Assembly: GCA_964556395.1 (NCBI GenBank)
Contig: CAZKVR010000006.1
Location: 1 to 55,217, forward strand
DNA: 55,217 nucleotides
Reading direction: 5' to 3'
From: WJKR01 sp964556395
GTDB lineage: Archaea > Nanobdellota > Nanobdellia > Woesearchaeales > WJKR01
The translations under genes and the position numbers were made by a program. Within the stretch, counting starts at the first letter, position 1. Every line of letters starts with the position of its first letter. This document shows positions 1-8,299 of the stretch, in pieces. The notes beneath the pieces are model-generated. The model was given only the letters and a program-made list of their open reading frames with translations. It was not told the DNA's origin and did no database searches.

Positions 1-490
1 GCGACTTGGCTGGTGATAATGGTGTCGTTTGCGAGCCTGGTTATGGTGGTTCGTGTTCGTATTGTTCTGCTTCTTGTGAGAACGTCTCGTTGCAAGGTCC
101 TTTCTGCGGTGATGGCGTCGTGAACGGCGAGGAGGAGTGCGACGATGGTAACAATGAGGATGGTGACGGCTGTAGCTCTTCGTGCGAGGTCGAGCCGTTC
201 GTCATCAAGGCTCACAAGGTGGTGTGTGAGCAGGAGGAGTACTTGCCTGATTGGGGGTTGTCCGGCGTGCAGCCTGACGAGCCTTCGGTTGTTGACGGGA
301 CTACTGCTGCTGCTTTCGTCGCTGATAATGATCATTGCTGGCTCGAGGATGGCTGGTCGTTCCAGTGGGGGTACGTTGACGTGCCTAAGCTCGACGGTGA
401 TTTCATAGGACCTGCGCCGACCGGCCCTGCGCTTGATGAGTGGAAGGATTTCGACTCTGACACCGCTTCCGGACCGGCAGTCGTGGAGAT
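1..490 (+). repeat. long intragenic direct repeat, copy 1
   Basis: Read by eye, bases 1-490 are identical to 1159-1648 (offset 1158 bp, in frame). The first mismatch is at 491/1649. The copy probably begins before the window. It encodes the Cys-rich motif plus the following module. Confidence 0.85.
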
Positions 491-3395
491 CGATGTTTTG
501 GAGGGTTCTCCTCGCATCTGGGTGCGCGAGGTCCTCCAGGAGGGGTACGTCCCGTTCTCCACTCCGCCTGGCAACGAGCCGTTGCACGTCGGCGCAGAGC
601 TGTACTGTCATGATGACATCAACCGTTTTGACAACTATGACTTCGTCGACACCCCAAAACCCGGGGGGACGTACACCTGTATAGCGTTCAACGCCTTGGA
701 CTCCTACTGCGGCGATGGCGTCGTCCAGGAGGGTGAGGAGTGCGATGGCGAGCCTTATTGCGGTGAGGATTGCTCGTACCTTGACTTGTCGTGCGTCGAG
801 GCGAAGGGTCTTGGCTTGCTCTCAGGCTCCATCAGTGGGGGTTCCGCCTTGGTGGTCAATGACGGCCCTCTTGATTATGATGTCGGCTTCGCCGTGTATG
901 AGAAGTTCGACGAGGTCATCGACAACCAGGTGTTGTTCGACTCCGAGTCCGGCGTCGCGCCTGGCTTCGGCAACGTCTCGTTAGGGGTGGACCTGCCTGG
1001 TTGCAACTATCAGATCGACCTCTTCTGCGGCCCTGTCATCCCGGACTTGTCCGAAGAGTGGTATGACGACCGCAAGATCGCTTTCGAGCACGTCGACAGG
1101 GGTGCGTATTGCGTCGATGGTTATTGCGGCGATGGCATCCTCGATGAGGGTGAGGAGTGCGACTTGGCTGGTGATAATGGTGTCGTTTGCGAGCCTGGTT
1201 ATGGTGGTTCGTGTTCGTATTGTTCTGCTTCTTGTGAGAACGTCTCGTTGCAAGGTCCTTTCTGCGGTGATGGCGTCGTGAACGGCGAGGAGGAGTGCGA
1301 CGATGGTAACAATGAGGATGGTGACGGCTGTAGCTCTTCGTGCGAGGTCGAGCCGTTCGTCATCAAGGCTCACAAGGTGGTGTGTGAGCAGGAGGAGTAC
1401 TTGCCTGATTGGGGGTTGTCCGGCGTGCAGCCTGACGAGCCTTCGGTTGTTGACGGGACTACTGCTGCTGCTTTCGTCGCTGATAATGATCATTGCTGGC
1501 TCGAGGATGGCTGGTCGTTCCAGTGGGGGTACGTTGACGTGCCTAAGCTCGACGGTGATTTCATAGGACCTGCGCCGACCGGCCCTGCGCTTGATGAGTG
1601 GAAGGATTTCGACTCTGACACCGCTTCCGGACCGGCAGTCGTGGAGATAGATGTTTTGGAGGATTCTCCTCGCATCTGGGTTCGTGAGAACCTTCAGGAG
1701 GGGTACGTCCCGTTCGTCAACCCGCCTGGCGACTTGCAGGATCCTGTGAGTGCTGAGATGTATTGCGGCAATGATGTCTTGAACTTCGACAACTATGACT
1801 GGCTCGCCAGCCCTTCATTGGGTGAGACTCGTCATTGCGTCGCGTTCAACGCCTTGGAGCCGCAGCCGTACTGCGGTGACGGCGTCCTCGATGAGGGTGA
1901 GGAGTGCGACTTGGCTGGTGATAATGGTGTCGTTTGCGAGCCTGGTTATGGTGGTTCGTGCTCGTATTGTTCTGCTTCTTGTGAGAACGTCACGCTCGAA
2001 GGGCCTTATTGCGGTGATGGTGTCGTGAACGGTGAGGAGGAGTGTGACGGCAGCGCGCCTGAGGGTTTTTCCTGCACGCCTGAGTGTACGTTGGAAGGCA
2101 CCCCTTCCTGTCTGAACGTGTCTTTCACAGGCCCATACTTCACTAACGCGTCAGGCCGGTGGATCGACACCGCTTCGAGGGTGGAGCTCGTCGTGAATGA
2201 GTCCTCGTCGGCGTGCGTCGAGGCCGATCATTATTACAACTTCCATGAGGTTGACGACTCCTTTTGTCTCGGCGCGTGCGGCGAGTGGACGCCCGCTGGT
2301 GATGGCTGGTCTTCCTACGCCGGCGCGTTCGACTTGCCGTCAGAGTCTTGTTATGTCGTCGAGCATTACTCTGACACGTCTTATGGCGACTCGCCCGTGG
2401 GGTGGGAGTGCGTCTTCGTCGACAAGTCCGCGCCGGTCATCGACAAGTCCATCGAGGGCTTCAGCGGTCCCATGTCGTCCGATGACCGTGCGAGCGGCGC
2501 CCACTTCTACCCCTTGCTTGATCCGGATGGCGCTGATTACTGCGCCGTCGAGGGTCATTGTTGGGAGGTGTCCAAGGATTCCGAGGTGGTGTTGTCGTGC
2601 GACGACCCTGGTGACTACCCGTCCGGCGTCGACGAGCTCTGCTTCACGGTGGATTTCGACGGTGACGACCTCACGGCTGATTATTGTGACGACGCCTTGT
2701 CTGACGGCTGGTGCTGCGTCGGCCAGGACTCGGTCGGCTTGTCGTTCATGGAGGATTCTTGGCACGAGCTCAACGTGACGTGCCGCGACAATGTCAACAA
2801 GTCCTCGTCAGACCTGGAGTACTTCAAGGTCGGCGGCGGCTCGTTCGACCTGGTGTTGAATAAGAAGTGGAACCTGGTCAGCACGCCTGTCACGTTGTTC
2901 GACGATGATCCTGAAATCGTGTTTGGTGGTGTCGAGGAGGTGGCTGGCGTCTGGGCGTACAACGCTTCTGCTGATGCTTGGCGTGTCTGGAAGCCTGGCG
3001 TGCCGAGCAACCTTGAGCGGGTCATCCCGGGCGAGGGTTATTGGGTGCTCACGACGGGTGCCGTCACGGTGCCGTTGTACGGGTCCGAGTACATCCACCC
3101 AGACCTCAAGGTGCCTCTCGTGCATGGTTGGAACATGATCGGCTATTTCGGCACTGAGGGCTTGTCCTCGTTCGTCGGCCATGATGGTGCTGGTATGACT
3201 GCGTCGTGCGCCTTGGCGGCCTTGGCTGATGGTCCTGACTCGCCTGGCTTCTCCTCTCTCGTCGGGTATTGGGAGCCTTTCGTTGACAAGTGGGTGGAGT
3301 TCGGGTCTTCGTCGCGTTTGGATCCTGGCGCTGGTTATTGGTTGTTCGCTTCTCGTGATGGTTTGTACGCGCCTTCGACGATGTGTGTTTCGTAA
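1..3395 (+). CDS. secreted Cys-rich repeat protein, 5'-truncated
   Basis: The reading frame is open at the left edge, so the N-terminus and any signal peptide are missing. About 1130 residues are visible. They hold repeated motifs of the form CGDGVVNGEEECDDGNN, which match the Myxococcus-type Cys-rich repeat (DUF4215 / TIGR02232 style) found in secreted proteins. Between these lie longer modules, one of which is duplicated almost exactly. The last 160 or so residues contain WNLVSTP and GWNMIGY motifs and look like a compact beta-rich C-terminal domain. No C-terminal membrane helix is visible. Many cysteines imply disulfide stabilisation outside the cell. Codons are rich in T and G (TTG, GGT, CCT), unlike the next gene. 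It probably acts as a surface or adhesion protein, which is an inference from architecture only. A T-tract follows the stop codon. Confidence 0.85.
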   Translation, partial: DLAGDNGVVCEPGYGGSCSYCSASCENVSLQGPFCGDGVVNGEEECDDGNNEDGDGCSSSCEVEPFVIKAHKVVCEQEEYLPDWGLSGVQPDEPSVVDGTTAAAFVADNDHCWLEDGWSFQWGYVDVPKLDGDFIGPAPTGPALDEWKDFDSDTASGPAVVEIDVLEGSPRIWVREVLQEGYVPFSTPPGNEPLHVGAELYCHDDINRFDNYDFVDTPKPGGTYTCIAFNALDSYCGDGVVQEGEECDGEPYCGEDCSYLDLSCVEAKGLGLLSGSISGGSALVVNDGPLDYDVGFAVYEKFDEVIDNQVLFDSESGVAPGFGNVSLGVDLPGCNYQIDLFCGPVIPDLSEEWYDDRKIAFEHVDRGAYCVDGYCGDGILDEGEECDLAGDNGVVCEPGYGGSCSYCSASCENVSLQGPFCGDGVVNGEEECDDGNNEDGDGCSSSCEVEPFVIKAHKVVCEQEEYLPDWGLSGVQPDEPSVVDGTTAAAFVADNDHCWLEDGWSFQWGYVDVPKLDGDFIGPAPTGPALDEWKDFDSDTASGPAVVEIDVLEDSPRIWVRENLQEGYVPFVNPPGDLQDPVSAEMYCGNDVLNFDNYDWLASPSLGETRHCVAFNALEPQPYCGDGVLDEGEECDLAGDNGVVCEPGYGGSCSYCSASCENVTLEGPYCGDGVVNGEEECDGSAPEGFSCTPECTLEGTPSCLNVSFTGPYFTNASGRWIDTASRVELVVNESSSACVEADHYYNFHEVDDSFCLGACGEWTPAGDGWSSYAGAFDLPSESCYVVEHYSDTSYGDSPVGWECVFVDKSAPVIDKSIEGFSGPMSSDDRASGAHFYPLLDPDGADYCAVEGHCWEVSKDSEVVLSCDDPGDYPSGVDELCFTVDFDGDDLTADYCDDALSDGWCCVGQDSVGLSFMEDSWHELNVTCRDNVNKSSSDLEYFKVGGGSFDLVLNKKWNLVSTPVTLFDDDPEIVFGGVEEVAGVWAYNASADAWRVWKPGVPSNLERVIPGEGYWVLTTGAVTVPLYGSEYIHPDLKVPLVHGWNMIGYFGTEGLSSFVGHDGAGMTASCALAALADGPDSPGFSSLVGYWEPFVDKWVEFGSSSRLDPGAGYWLFASRDGLYAPSTMCVS
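1159..1648 (+). repeat. long intragenic direct repeat, copy 2
   Basis: This is the second copy of the 490-bp repeat, offset 1158 bp from copy 1. Identity includes third codon positions, which points to recent duplication or gene conversion rather than selection on protein alone. Similarity continues at lower identity past 1649. Confidence 0.85.
1906..1991 (+). repeat. partial third copy of the Cys-rich repeat
   Basis: These 86 bp match the first 86 bp of the long repeat with one difference seen (T to C in the GTTCGTGTTCG stretch). The sequence then diverges. Confidence 0.75.
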
Positions 3396-3403
3396 AAACC
3401 TTC

Positions 3404-3410
3404 TTTTTTT
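3404..3410 (+). terminator. T-tract terminator
   Basis: A run of seven T lies nine bases after the stop codon of the Cys-rich gene, as expected for archaeal intrinsic termination. No hairpin is needed in archaea. Confidence 0.5.
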
Positions 3411-3440
3411 GTTGATTCCATTTCATTTTTCTTCAATAAA

Positions 3441-3453
3441 ATTTAAATATAAT
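3441..3453 (+). promoter_or_regulatory. hsp20 promoter (TATA box)
   Basis: The AT-rich element ATTTAAATATAAT lies about 27 nt before a predicted transcription start near 3474. That would leave a short leader carrying the strong Shine-Dalgarno GGAGGTGAT at 3482-3490 before the ATG at 3497. Confidence 0.6.
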
Positions 3454-3496
3454 GCTTTGTTTACCTTAAATCAACAGGTTTGGAGGTGATGTCAAC

Positions 3497-3946
3497 ATGA
3501 CATTTCGTTCGATATGGGATGAGATGCGACGCATGCAGGAGAACATGGACCGCCTCTTCGGAGAGCTCACCGGCACGGGCTTCGGAACCGACCAACCGCT
3601 CCTGTCAGGCCCGGAAGGACAGCTCCCGGCGACGAGAGAGGCCGTCACCGACGTCTACGAGACCGACAAGGAGGTCGTCGCCGAGTTCGAGCTCCCCGGC
3701 CTGGACAAAAAGGACATCGACGTCCAGGTCCAGGACGACTGCATCGAGGTCTCCGGCCAGAAGGATGTGGAGCAGAAAGACAAGCAACACCGGGAGCGCC
3801 GGTCCATGAGCTTCTACCGACGCCTGCCCTTGCCCGCCAACGCCGACCCTGAGAACGTCACCGCCAGGTTCGAGAACGGCGTCCTCAAGGTGCGTATGGC
3901 CAAGTCCGAGAAGAAGGCCAAGGGCCGGAAGGTCGACATCAAATAA
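3497..3946 (+). CDS. hsp20: small heat shock protein Hsp20
   Basis: This 149-residue protein is an ATP-independent chaperone of the alpha-crystallin family, which holds unfolding proteins as large oligomers in the cytoplasm. The N-terminal 45 residues form a short helical arm. The alpha-crystallin domain spans roughly 48-140 and contains the ELPGLDKKDI strand motif and the family signature around FENGVLKVRM. A basic tail follows. Length is typical. The ATG is fixed by a near-perfect Shine-Dalgarno 6 nt upstream, unusual in a window where many genes look leaderless and suggesting high, inducible translation. It is monocistronic, with its own TATA box and a T9 tract directly after the stop. Confidence 0.95.
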   Translation: MTFRSIWDEMRRMQENMDRLFGELTGTGFGTDQPLLSGPEGQLPATREAVTDVYETDKEVVAEFELPGLDKKDIDVQVQDDCIEVSGQKDVEQKDKQHRERRSMSFYRRLPLPANADPENVTARFENGVLKVRMAKSEKKAKGRKVDIK

Positions 3947-3955
3947 TTTTTTTTT
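3947..3955 (+). terminator. T9 terminator after hsp20
   Basis: Nine T residues directly follow the TAA stop of hsp20. The convergent gene on the other strand ends 3 bp further on. Confidence 0.55.
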
Positions 3956-3957
3956 CA

Positions 3958-4956
3958 TTATATTCCGTAGAACTGGTCGTGGACCTTCATATGCATCCCT
4001 CTTACCGGTATGAGCAGCAGCGTCTCTTCCAGCTCGGGAGCCCCCTCCGTATCCCCGTAGTGGTCGTTCAACGCCGGGCCGAAGGCTTTCATCCCGTCCG
4101 CCAGCTGGGTGTAGGACCTGAAGAAGGGCGGGATCTTCTCGCCGTACCGCTCCTGCACTTCCTTCTCGACGAGCTCTCGGTTGGCGTCGACGTCCAGGTC
4201 CTCCCGCAGGATGGTGTCGAGCCCGTTCTTCTCCCACGGCCGGGTCCTCTTCGGGACCAGCAATCCTGACTCGCCGTTCGGGGCGAAGTAGGCCTGGAGG
4301 AAGCCATACAATAATTGCCGTGCGTGCGGCTGCTCGTCCGGGTGCAACAGGAACGAGCCGAGGAGGTATGACGCGTCCTTCTCAGAACCTGCCACGCCTG
4401 AGAGTCCGGCCCAGATGTCCTTCTTCGCCGCCACCGCTTTCTCAGGCGCGCCGCGATAGCCCGGGTTGATGAACGGCTGCGTCACTTCCAGGGTGTGCGG
4501 GGCGTAGTCCTTGAGGAATCGTTCCGAGAACGTGAAGAGCGTGGCGCTTTCGAGGTCGAGTTCTCCGTCCTTCGTTCGCGCCGCGTGGTTGAACGGCTCG
4601 TAGCGGAACCCGCCGACGATATCCTTCTTGTCGGGGTCGATGATGACGGCTTCCCGGCTCTCGGGCTGGAGGTCGTAGTGGTCTATCACCGTCCCGTCAG
4701 GGTCCTTCCATCCGAATGACTCGCAGCTCTCTTCGCGCGCCTTGGCGGTCCAGCAGAACAACGCGGGGGCCTTCGACGGCTTGAACGTGTAGACTTGATG
4801 GCCGTTCGCCGTGTAGCCGAGGAGTGCTATCCCGTCGGTGCCTCGTGCTTGTTCTCTGTGGAGGTATTCCTGTATGGTGTCTAGAAGGAAGAGTCGTCCC
4901 TGATCCCCGTCGGCGTCGTCGCTGGCGGGGCTTTTTCGCTTCTTGAAAAGCCCCAT
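3958..4956 (-). CDS. GNAT-fold acyltransferase-like protein (OlsB/hemolysin family-like)
   Basis: This is a 332-residue cytoplasmic protein with no signal peptide or membrane helix. The central part resembles the Acetyltransf_5 family, to which ornithine-lipid N-acyltransferases (OlsB) and 'hemolysin'-like acyltransferases belong. In that region LEVTQPFINPGYRG is followed by a helix, then YLLGSFLLHPD and a Tyr/Leu-rich helix, in the usual order (LELGR..V.P.YR / YLfG.VS). The ending MHMKVHDQFYGI also fits that family. If correct, it would transfer a long acyl chain to an amine. The N-terminus has a basic KKRK stretch and an acidic linker. Start: ATG with a TATA-like ATTAATAAA about 29 nt upstream, so probably leaderless. 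It converges with hsp20. The assignment rests on motif order, so confidence in function is moderate. Confidence 0.55.
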   Translation of the reverse strand: MGLFKKRKSPASDDADGDQGRLFLLDTIQEYLHREQARGTDGIALLGYTANGHQVYTFKPSKAPALFCWTAKAREESCESFGWKDPDGTVIDHYDLQPESREAVIIDPDKKDIVGGFRYEPFNHAARTKDGELDLESATLFTFSERFLKDYAPHTLEVTQPFINPGYRGAPEKAVAAKKDIWAGLSGVAGSEKDASYLLGSFLLHPDEQPHARQLLYGFLQAYFAPNGESGLLVPKRTRPWEKNGLDTILREDLDVDANRELVEKEVQERYGEKIPPFFRSYTQLADGMKAFGPALNDHYGDTEGAPELEETLLLIPVRGMHMKVHDQFYGI

Positions 4957-5114
4957 TTCTGTATCCCTATTGGTGAAACTGGTTTATTAATATTTTGATT
5001 TGCATCCATCGCCCGTCGGGCGCGTGACGATGGTTATGAGAAGTCCTTTTTAATGGTTCCTGTACTGTACGGGTTTGTAGATAGTCTTGCTCTTATGCGC
5101 AATCTTGCGCCTGG

Positions 5115-5204
5115 ATGGCTCTTGAAAGGATGATTTATGGACAGAGCGGGGGTCGTCACTGGCAGCACCGATATCTGGTGTGCTCGGACTTTCTCTGCAG
5201 ACCC
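5115..5204. ncRNA. conserved intergenic element, copy 1 (candidate RNA)
   Basis: This element shares ordered blocks with 54279-54348: ATGGCTCTTG (5115-5124), TGATT (5131-5135), GGGGGTCGTC (5148-5157) and the 14-mer GGACTTTCTCTGCA (5186-5199). GGGTC at 5150-5154 can pair with GACCC at 5200-5204, and GCAC with GTGC inside. It lies just upstream of the rfcL TATA box. The TATA box could also drive a minus-strand RNA starting near 5199-5204. Strand and function are unknown. Confidence 0.4.
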
Positions 5205-5220
5205 TGGCTTGACGGGCAAC

Positions 5221-5230
5221 GCTTAAATAC
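5221..5230 (+). promoter_or_regulatory. rfcL TATA box
   Basis: GCTTAAATAC is centred about 27 nt before the rfcL ATG, predicting a leaderless mRNA. Read on the other strand (GTATTTAAGC) it is also TATA-like and would initiate near 5199. Confidence 0.55.
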
Positions 5231-5253
5231 GTTCGTCTCCTTCTCGTCAGCTG

Positions 5254-6456
5254 ATGGCCGAGCCGTGGATCCGCAAGTACCTGCCGCAGTCCTCCGACGA
5301 GATAGTAGGCCATCCTTCCGTCCTGGAACGCGTCAAACCGTTGCTCCAGCGATGGACGAGGAAGTCCAAGCCGCTCTGGTTCTGGGGCGACCCCGGATCC
5401 GGCAAGACCGCAGCCGCGGTAGCCCTCGCCAACGATCTCAAGTTAGAGCTCGTCGAGGTGAACGCCTCTGACAGGAGGAACAAGCAGTCCATCCACGACC
5501 ACATCGGAGGCGCCATCAAGCAGGGCAGCCTGTTCGGCGGCGGCAAGCTCATCCTCATAGACGAGGTTGACGGGTTGTCAGGCACGCAGGACCGCGGCGG
5601 CATCCCCGAACTCCTCAAGGTCATCAAGAAAAGCTCCTACCCGGTCATCCTCACCTCGCAGGACCCGTTCGACAAGAAGTTCTCGAGCCTCAGGAAAGCC
5701 TGCGAGCTGATACAGTTCAACACCCTCCAGTACAAGAGCATCGTCTCACGGCTGAGGCAGATCGTCAAGCGGGAAGGCGTCGAGTACGAGGAGGACGCCC
5801 TCGCCCGCATCGCCCGCCAAGCCGGGGGTGACATGCGCGCCGCCATCAACGACGCCCAATCCCTCTCCGGCGACGGCGAGCTCACGATCCATGACGTCGC
5901 ATTGCTCGACGGCCGCGACCAGACCGAGTCCATACACCAGGCCCTCGTACGGGTCTTCAAATCCACCAAGGCCGACATCGCCCGCGGATCCTTCGACAAC
6001 GTCGACGAGGACATCGACCAGGTCCTGCTCTGGGTCGACCACAACCTCCCCGTAGAGTACAGCGACCCCCTCGACCTGCAGCGGGGCTTCGACGCCCTCT
6101 CCATGGCCGACGTCTTCCTCGGACGTATCAGGCGCTGGCAGCACTACCGGTTCTACGTCTACGCCTACGACCTCGTCACCGCCGGCGTCGCCGTCGCCAA
6201 GGACGACAAGTACAAGGGCTTCGCGGCGTACAAGCGCTCCGACCGGCCGCTCAAGATATGGATGGCGAACCAGAAGTATCGCAAGAAGAAAGCCATCGCA
6301 GAAAAGATCGCGGACGCCACGCACGCCTCCCTCAACGAGAGCCTGAGGGACGTGCCCTACCTGAAAGCCGTGTTCGAGAAGAACAAGGAGCAGGCGAAGG
6401 TCCTCGCCGAAGCCTACGGCTTGGATGCGGAAGAGGTCTCCTGGCTCTCCAGGTAG
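5254..6456 (+). CDS. rfcL: replication factor C large subunit
   Basis: This AAA+ clamp-loader subunit opens the PCNA ring and loads it on primed DNA together with RfcS. The AAA+ module occupies about residues 1-230: Walker A GDPGSGKT near residue 45, Walker B LILIDEVDG near 100, then a sensor region and the lid. The C-terminal helical domain follows (about 240-390). At 400 residues it is short for the family. It ends at EEVSWLSR without the usual charged linker and C-terminal PCNA-interacting (PIP) box, so PCNA contact may rest on other surfaces. The ATG lies about 27 nt after a TATA box (leaderless). Its 3' end overlaps the convergent acetyltransferase gene by 43 bp. Codons are C/A-rich. Confidence 0.93.
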   Translation: MAEPWIRKYLPQSSDEIVGHPSVLERVKPLLQRWTRKSKPLWFWGDPGSGKTAAAVALANDLKLELVEVNASDRRNKQSIHDHIGGAIKQGSLFGGGKLILIDEVDGLSGTQDRGGIPELLKVIKKSSYPVILTSQDPFDKKFSSLRKACELIQFNTLQYKSIVSRLRQIVKREGVEYEEDALARIARQAGGDMRAAINDAQSLSGDGELTIHDVALLDGRDQTESIHQALVRVFKSTKADIARGSFDNVDEDIDQVLLWVDHNLPVEYSDPLDLQRGFDALSMADVFLGRIRRWQHYRFYVYAYDLVTAGVAVAKDDKYKGFAAYKRSDRPLKIWMANQKYRKKKAIAEKIADATHASLNESLRDVPYLKAVFEKNKEQAKVLAEAYGLDAEEVSWLSR

Positions 6457-6944
6457 TCTTCCTTCGTCTTCGCGTACAGCTTGGCGTCGTAGTACTCGTC
6501 TTCTATACGCATCACTTTCCGCAGCACTCCTTCCTGGTGGTAGCCGGCGTTCTCGGCCACCTTCTCGGATCGTGTATTGTCTTCCGGCATGCGTATCTCC
6601 AGCCGTTCCAAGTCGAGTTCTTCGAATCCTATCCGTTCCATCCGTCGCACGGCTTCCGTCGCCACGCCGCGGCCCCACTCCTCCCGGGCCACGAAGTATC
6701 CTAGCTCTCCGATGAAGCGGTTGTGCTGGTCGATCTTGATCCCGCACCCGCCGATGACCTTGTCGTCTTCCAGGATGGTGTAGTTGTATTCGATGTTGCG
6801 CTTGCGCTTGAGCTCGTTGCGCTTGATCACCATGCGCTCGTCCTCGAGGCTGACTGGCTTTGGGAATGGCGCGAAGTCCGCGTGGCTTAGTATCCCGTAC
6901 AGTCGTTCGGCGTCCGAGACCTTCTGCGGCCTGAGGGTTATCAT
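6414..6944 (-). CDS. GNAT acetyltransferase, RimJ/RimL type
   Basis: This 176-residue protein has the N-acetyltransferase fold of the RimJ/RimL branch, which acetylates protein N-termini or small amines with acetyl-CoA. The start MITLRP is the usual beta-1 of the branch. GCGIKIDQHNRFIGELGY forms beta-4/beta-5, and EEWGRGVATEAV is the acetyl-CoA pyrophosphate-binding loop. NTRSEKVAENAGYHQEG is the conserved motif B helix-loop. The ATG is about 26 nt from a TATA element (TTTTTATATC, near 6970), so the mRNA is probably leaderless. It is tail-to-tail with rfcL and overlaps it by 43 bp. The substrate cannot be told from sequence. Confidence 0.88.
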   Translation of the reverse strand: MITLRPQKVSDAERLYGILSHADFAPFPKPVSLEDERMVIKRNELKRKRNIEYNYTILEDDKVIGGCGIKIDQHNRFIGELGYFVAREEWGRGVATEAVRRMERIGFEELDLERLEIRMPEDNTRSEKVAENAGYHQEGVLRKVMRIEDEYYDAKLYAKTKEDYLESQETSSASKP

Positions 6945-6999
6945 ATGGGGGGTAAAGGAAGACAGATATAAAAATATTATAGAACAAAAAAAGGTTGGT

Positions 7000-8277
7000 T
7001 CAGAAGTCGTCCGCGGTGTACACCGTCACGCTGCCGGACTGCTTCGCCTTGGCGTCCATGCCGATGAGGAAGTTCACGTCGGCGCGCTCGCACACCTGTA
7101 TGAGGTCCTTCTCGATGTTGCCGTCGAAGATGACCGCGTAGATGCCGCTGCTCAACGACTTCACAGTGCTCTGCAGCTCAGACACAGGGACTTTCCCGAG
7201 GATGTTGAGCTTCTCGTCGAGGATGTAGGCTCCGCGCGTGCCGATCAGGTCTTCCAGCATGGTGTTGAAGCGTTCCTTCTCCTTGTCGGAGGCTTCTTTC
7301 TTCTTGCGATTGCTGCCTGAAGAGCCGCTCTTGCTGTCGCTCCGTTGCGGGCGCTGGTCCTTGCCGCCTTTGCTGTCGTTCTTCGGGGCCGGGCGCGCTT
7401 GTTGTTGTCCTCGTTGCTGGTAGTTGCCGCGGTTCTGTTGCTTCGTGCTGTACTCGAGCTTGTACTGTTCCAGGGCAATCTTGCCGCGCAGCGCCTTGTG
7501 GATCTCCTTCTTCGTCAGCTCCTCGACTTCCTTCCCGTCGGGGGCTTTCGTGATGAAGTCTACTTCCGCGGATGAGAGTATCTCCTGGATTATCAGGTCT
7601 CCGCCCCTGTCGCCGTCGACGAACATGGTGACGGTCTTCTCGCGGCACAGGTCGAGGATGGTCTTCGGGATGTTCGTCCCGCCGACCGCGATGACGTTCT
7701 TGAACCCGTGCTTGAGCAGTGTGAGGACGTCCGCTCGTCCTTCCACGACCATGATCTCGTCGCTCTCGTCGATGCCTGGGCCTGCCGGGAGGCGTTCCTT
7801 GCCGTACTCCTGGATCTCCATGACCCTGACGGAGTAGGCGACCTCGTCGGCGATCTCCTGCGAGTCGGGCATGCTCGTCTCCATGAGCCCTTTGAGGAGT
7901 TGCTTGGCGCGTTCGACGACGTGCTGTCGCTTGCTGATCCTGATGTCTTCGATGTTCTCCGTCTTGATCTTGGCGTTGCACGGTCCGATGCGTTGGATGA
8001 TCTCCAGGGCTGCGGCGACGATGGACGTCTCCGCCTTGTCCAGGGACGAGGGGATGACGATCTCGCCGTTGGTCTTGCCGCCTTTGGTGTCGACGTTGAC
8101 CTCTATCCGGCCGATCCGGCCTGACTTCTGGAGCTCCCTGAGTTCCAGGTCTGCTCCGAGCAGTCCTTCGGTCTGTCCGAAGATGGCTCCTATGACGTCT
8201 GGCCTGTCGACGACGCCGTCGATGTATATGCTTGCGTGGATGATGTATTTTGCTGAGACTTGTGCGATTTTTGCCAC
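7000..8277 (-). CDS. dnaG: archaeal DnaG-like primase / RNA-processing Toprim protein
   Basis: Archaeal DnaG carries a Toprim domain and associates with the exosome, where it aids poly(A)-rich RNA binding; primase activity has also been reported for the family. The 425-residue protein has a conserved N-terminal region (1-160). The Toprim core has the Glu in IMVVEGRADVL and the acidic pair in FVDGDRGGD. A low-complexity Gln/Arg/Lys/Ser-rich linker covers roughly 285-330, and a C-terminal domain ends in VYTADDF. The start is GTG with Shine-Dalgarno AGGAGTTGAGG upstream. No TATA box lies within 60 nt. The nearest minus-strand TATA box is near 8710, so the gene may be transcribed with a leader of about 400 nt. 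Confidence 0.93.
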   Translation of the reverse strand: MAKIAQVSAKYIIHASIYIDGVVDRPDVIGAIFGQTEGLLGADLELRELQKSGRIGRIEVNVDTKGGKTNGEIVIPSSLDKAETSIVAAALEIIQRIGPCNAKIKTENIEDIRISKRQHVVERAKQLLKGLMETSMPDSQEIADEVAYSVRVMEIQEYGKERLPAGPGIDESDEIMVVEGRADVLTLLKHGFKNVIAVGGTNIPKTILDLCREKTVTMFVDGDRGGDLIIQEILSSAEVDFITKAPDGKEVEELTKKEIHKALRGKIALEQYKLEYSTKQQNRGNYQQRGQQQARPAPKNDSKGGKDQRPQRSDSKSGSSGSNRKKKEASDKEKERFNTMLEDLIGTRGAYILDEKLNILGKVPVSELQSTVKSLSSGIYAVIFDGNIEKDLIQVCERADVNFLIGMDAKAKQSGSVTVYTADDF

Positions 8278-8299
8278 GTGTCCTCAACTCCTTTGCGTT

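Noticed and set aside
5040..5205. Minimal RNase P RNA on the minus strand (AGAGAAAGTCC near 5187-5197, ACAGGAACC near 5055)
   Set aside because: The match to the first conserved block is partial, the second is weak, and the same AGAGAAAGTCC occurs at a second locus, which does not fit a single-copy RNase P gene.
5746..6987. Long minus-strand frame across rfcL and the GNAT gene
   Set aside because: It is a shadow of two well-supported genes and contains no recognisable domain.
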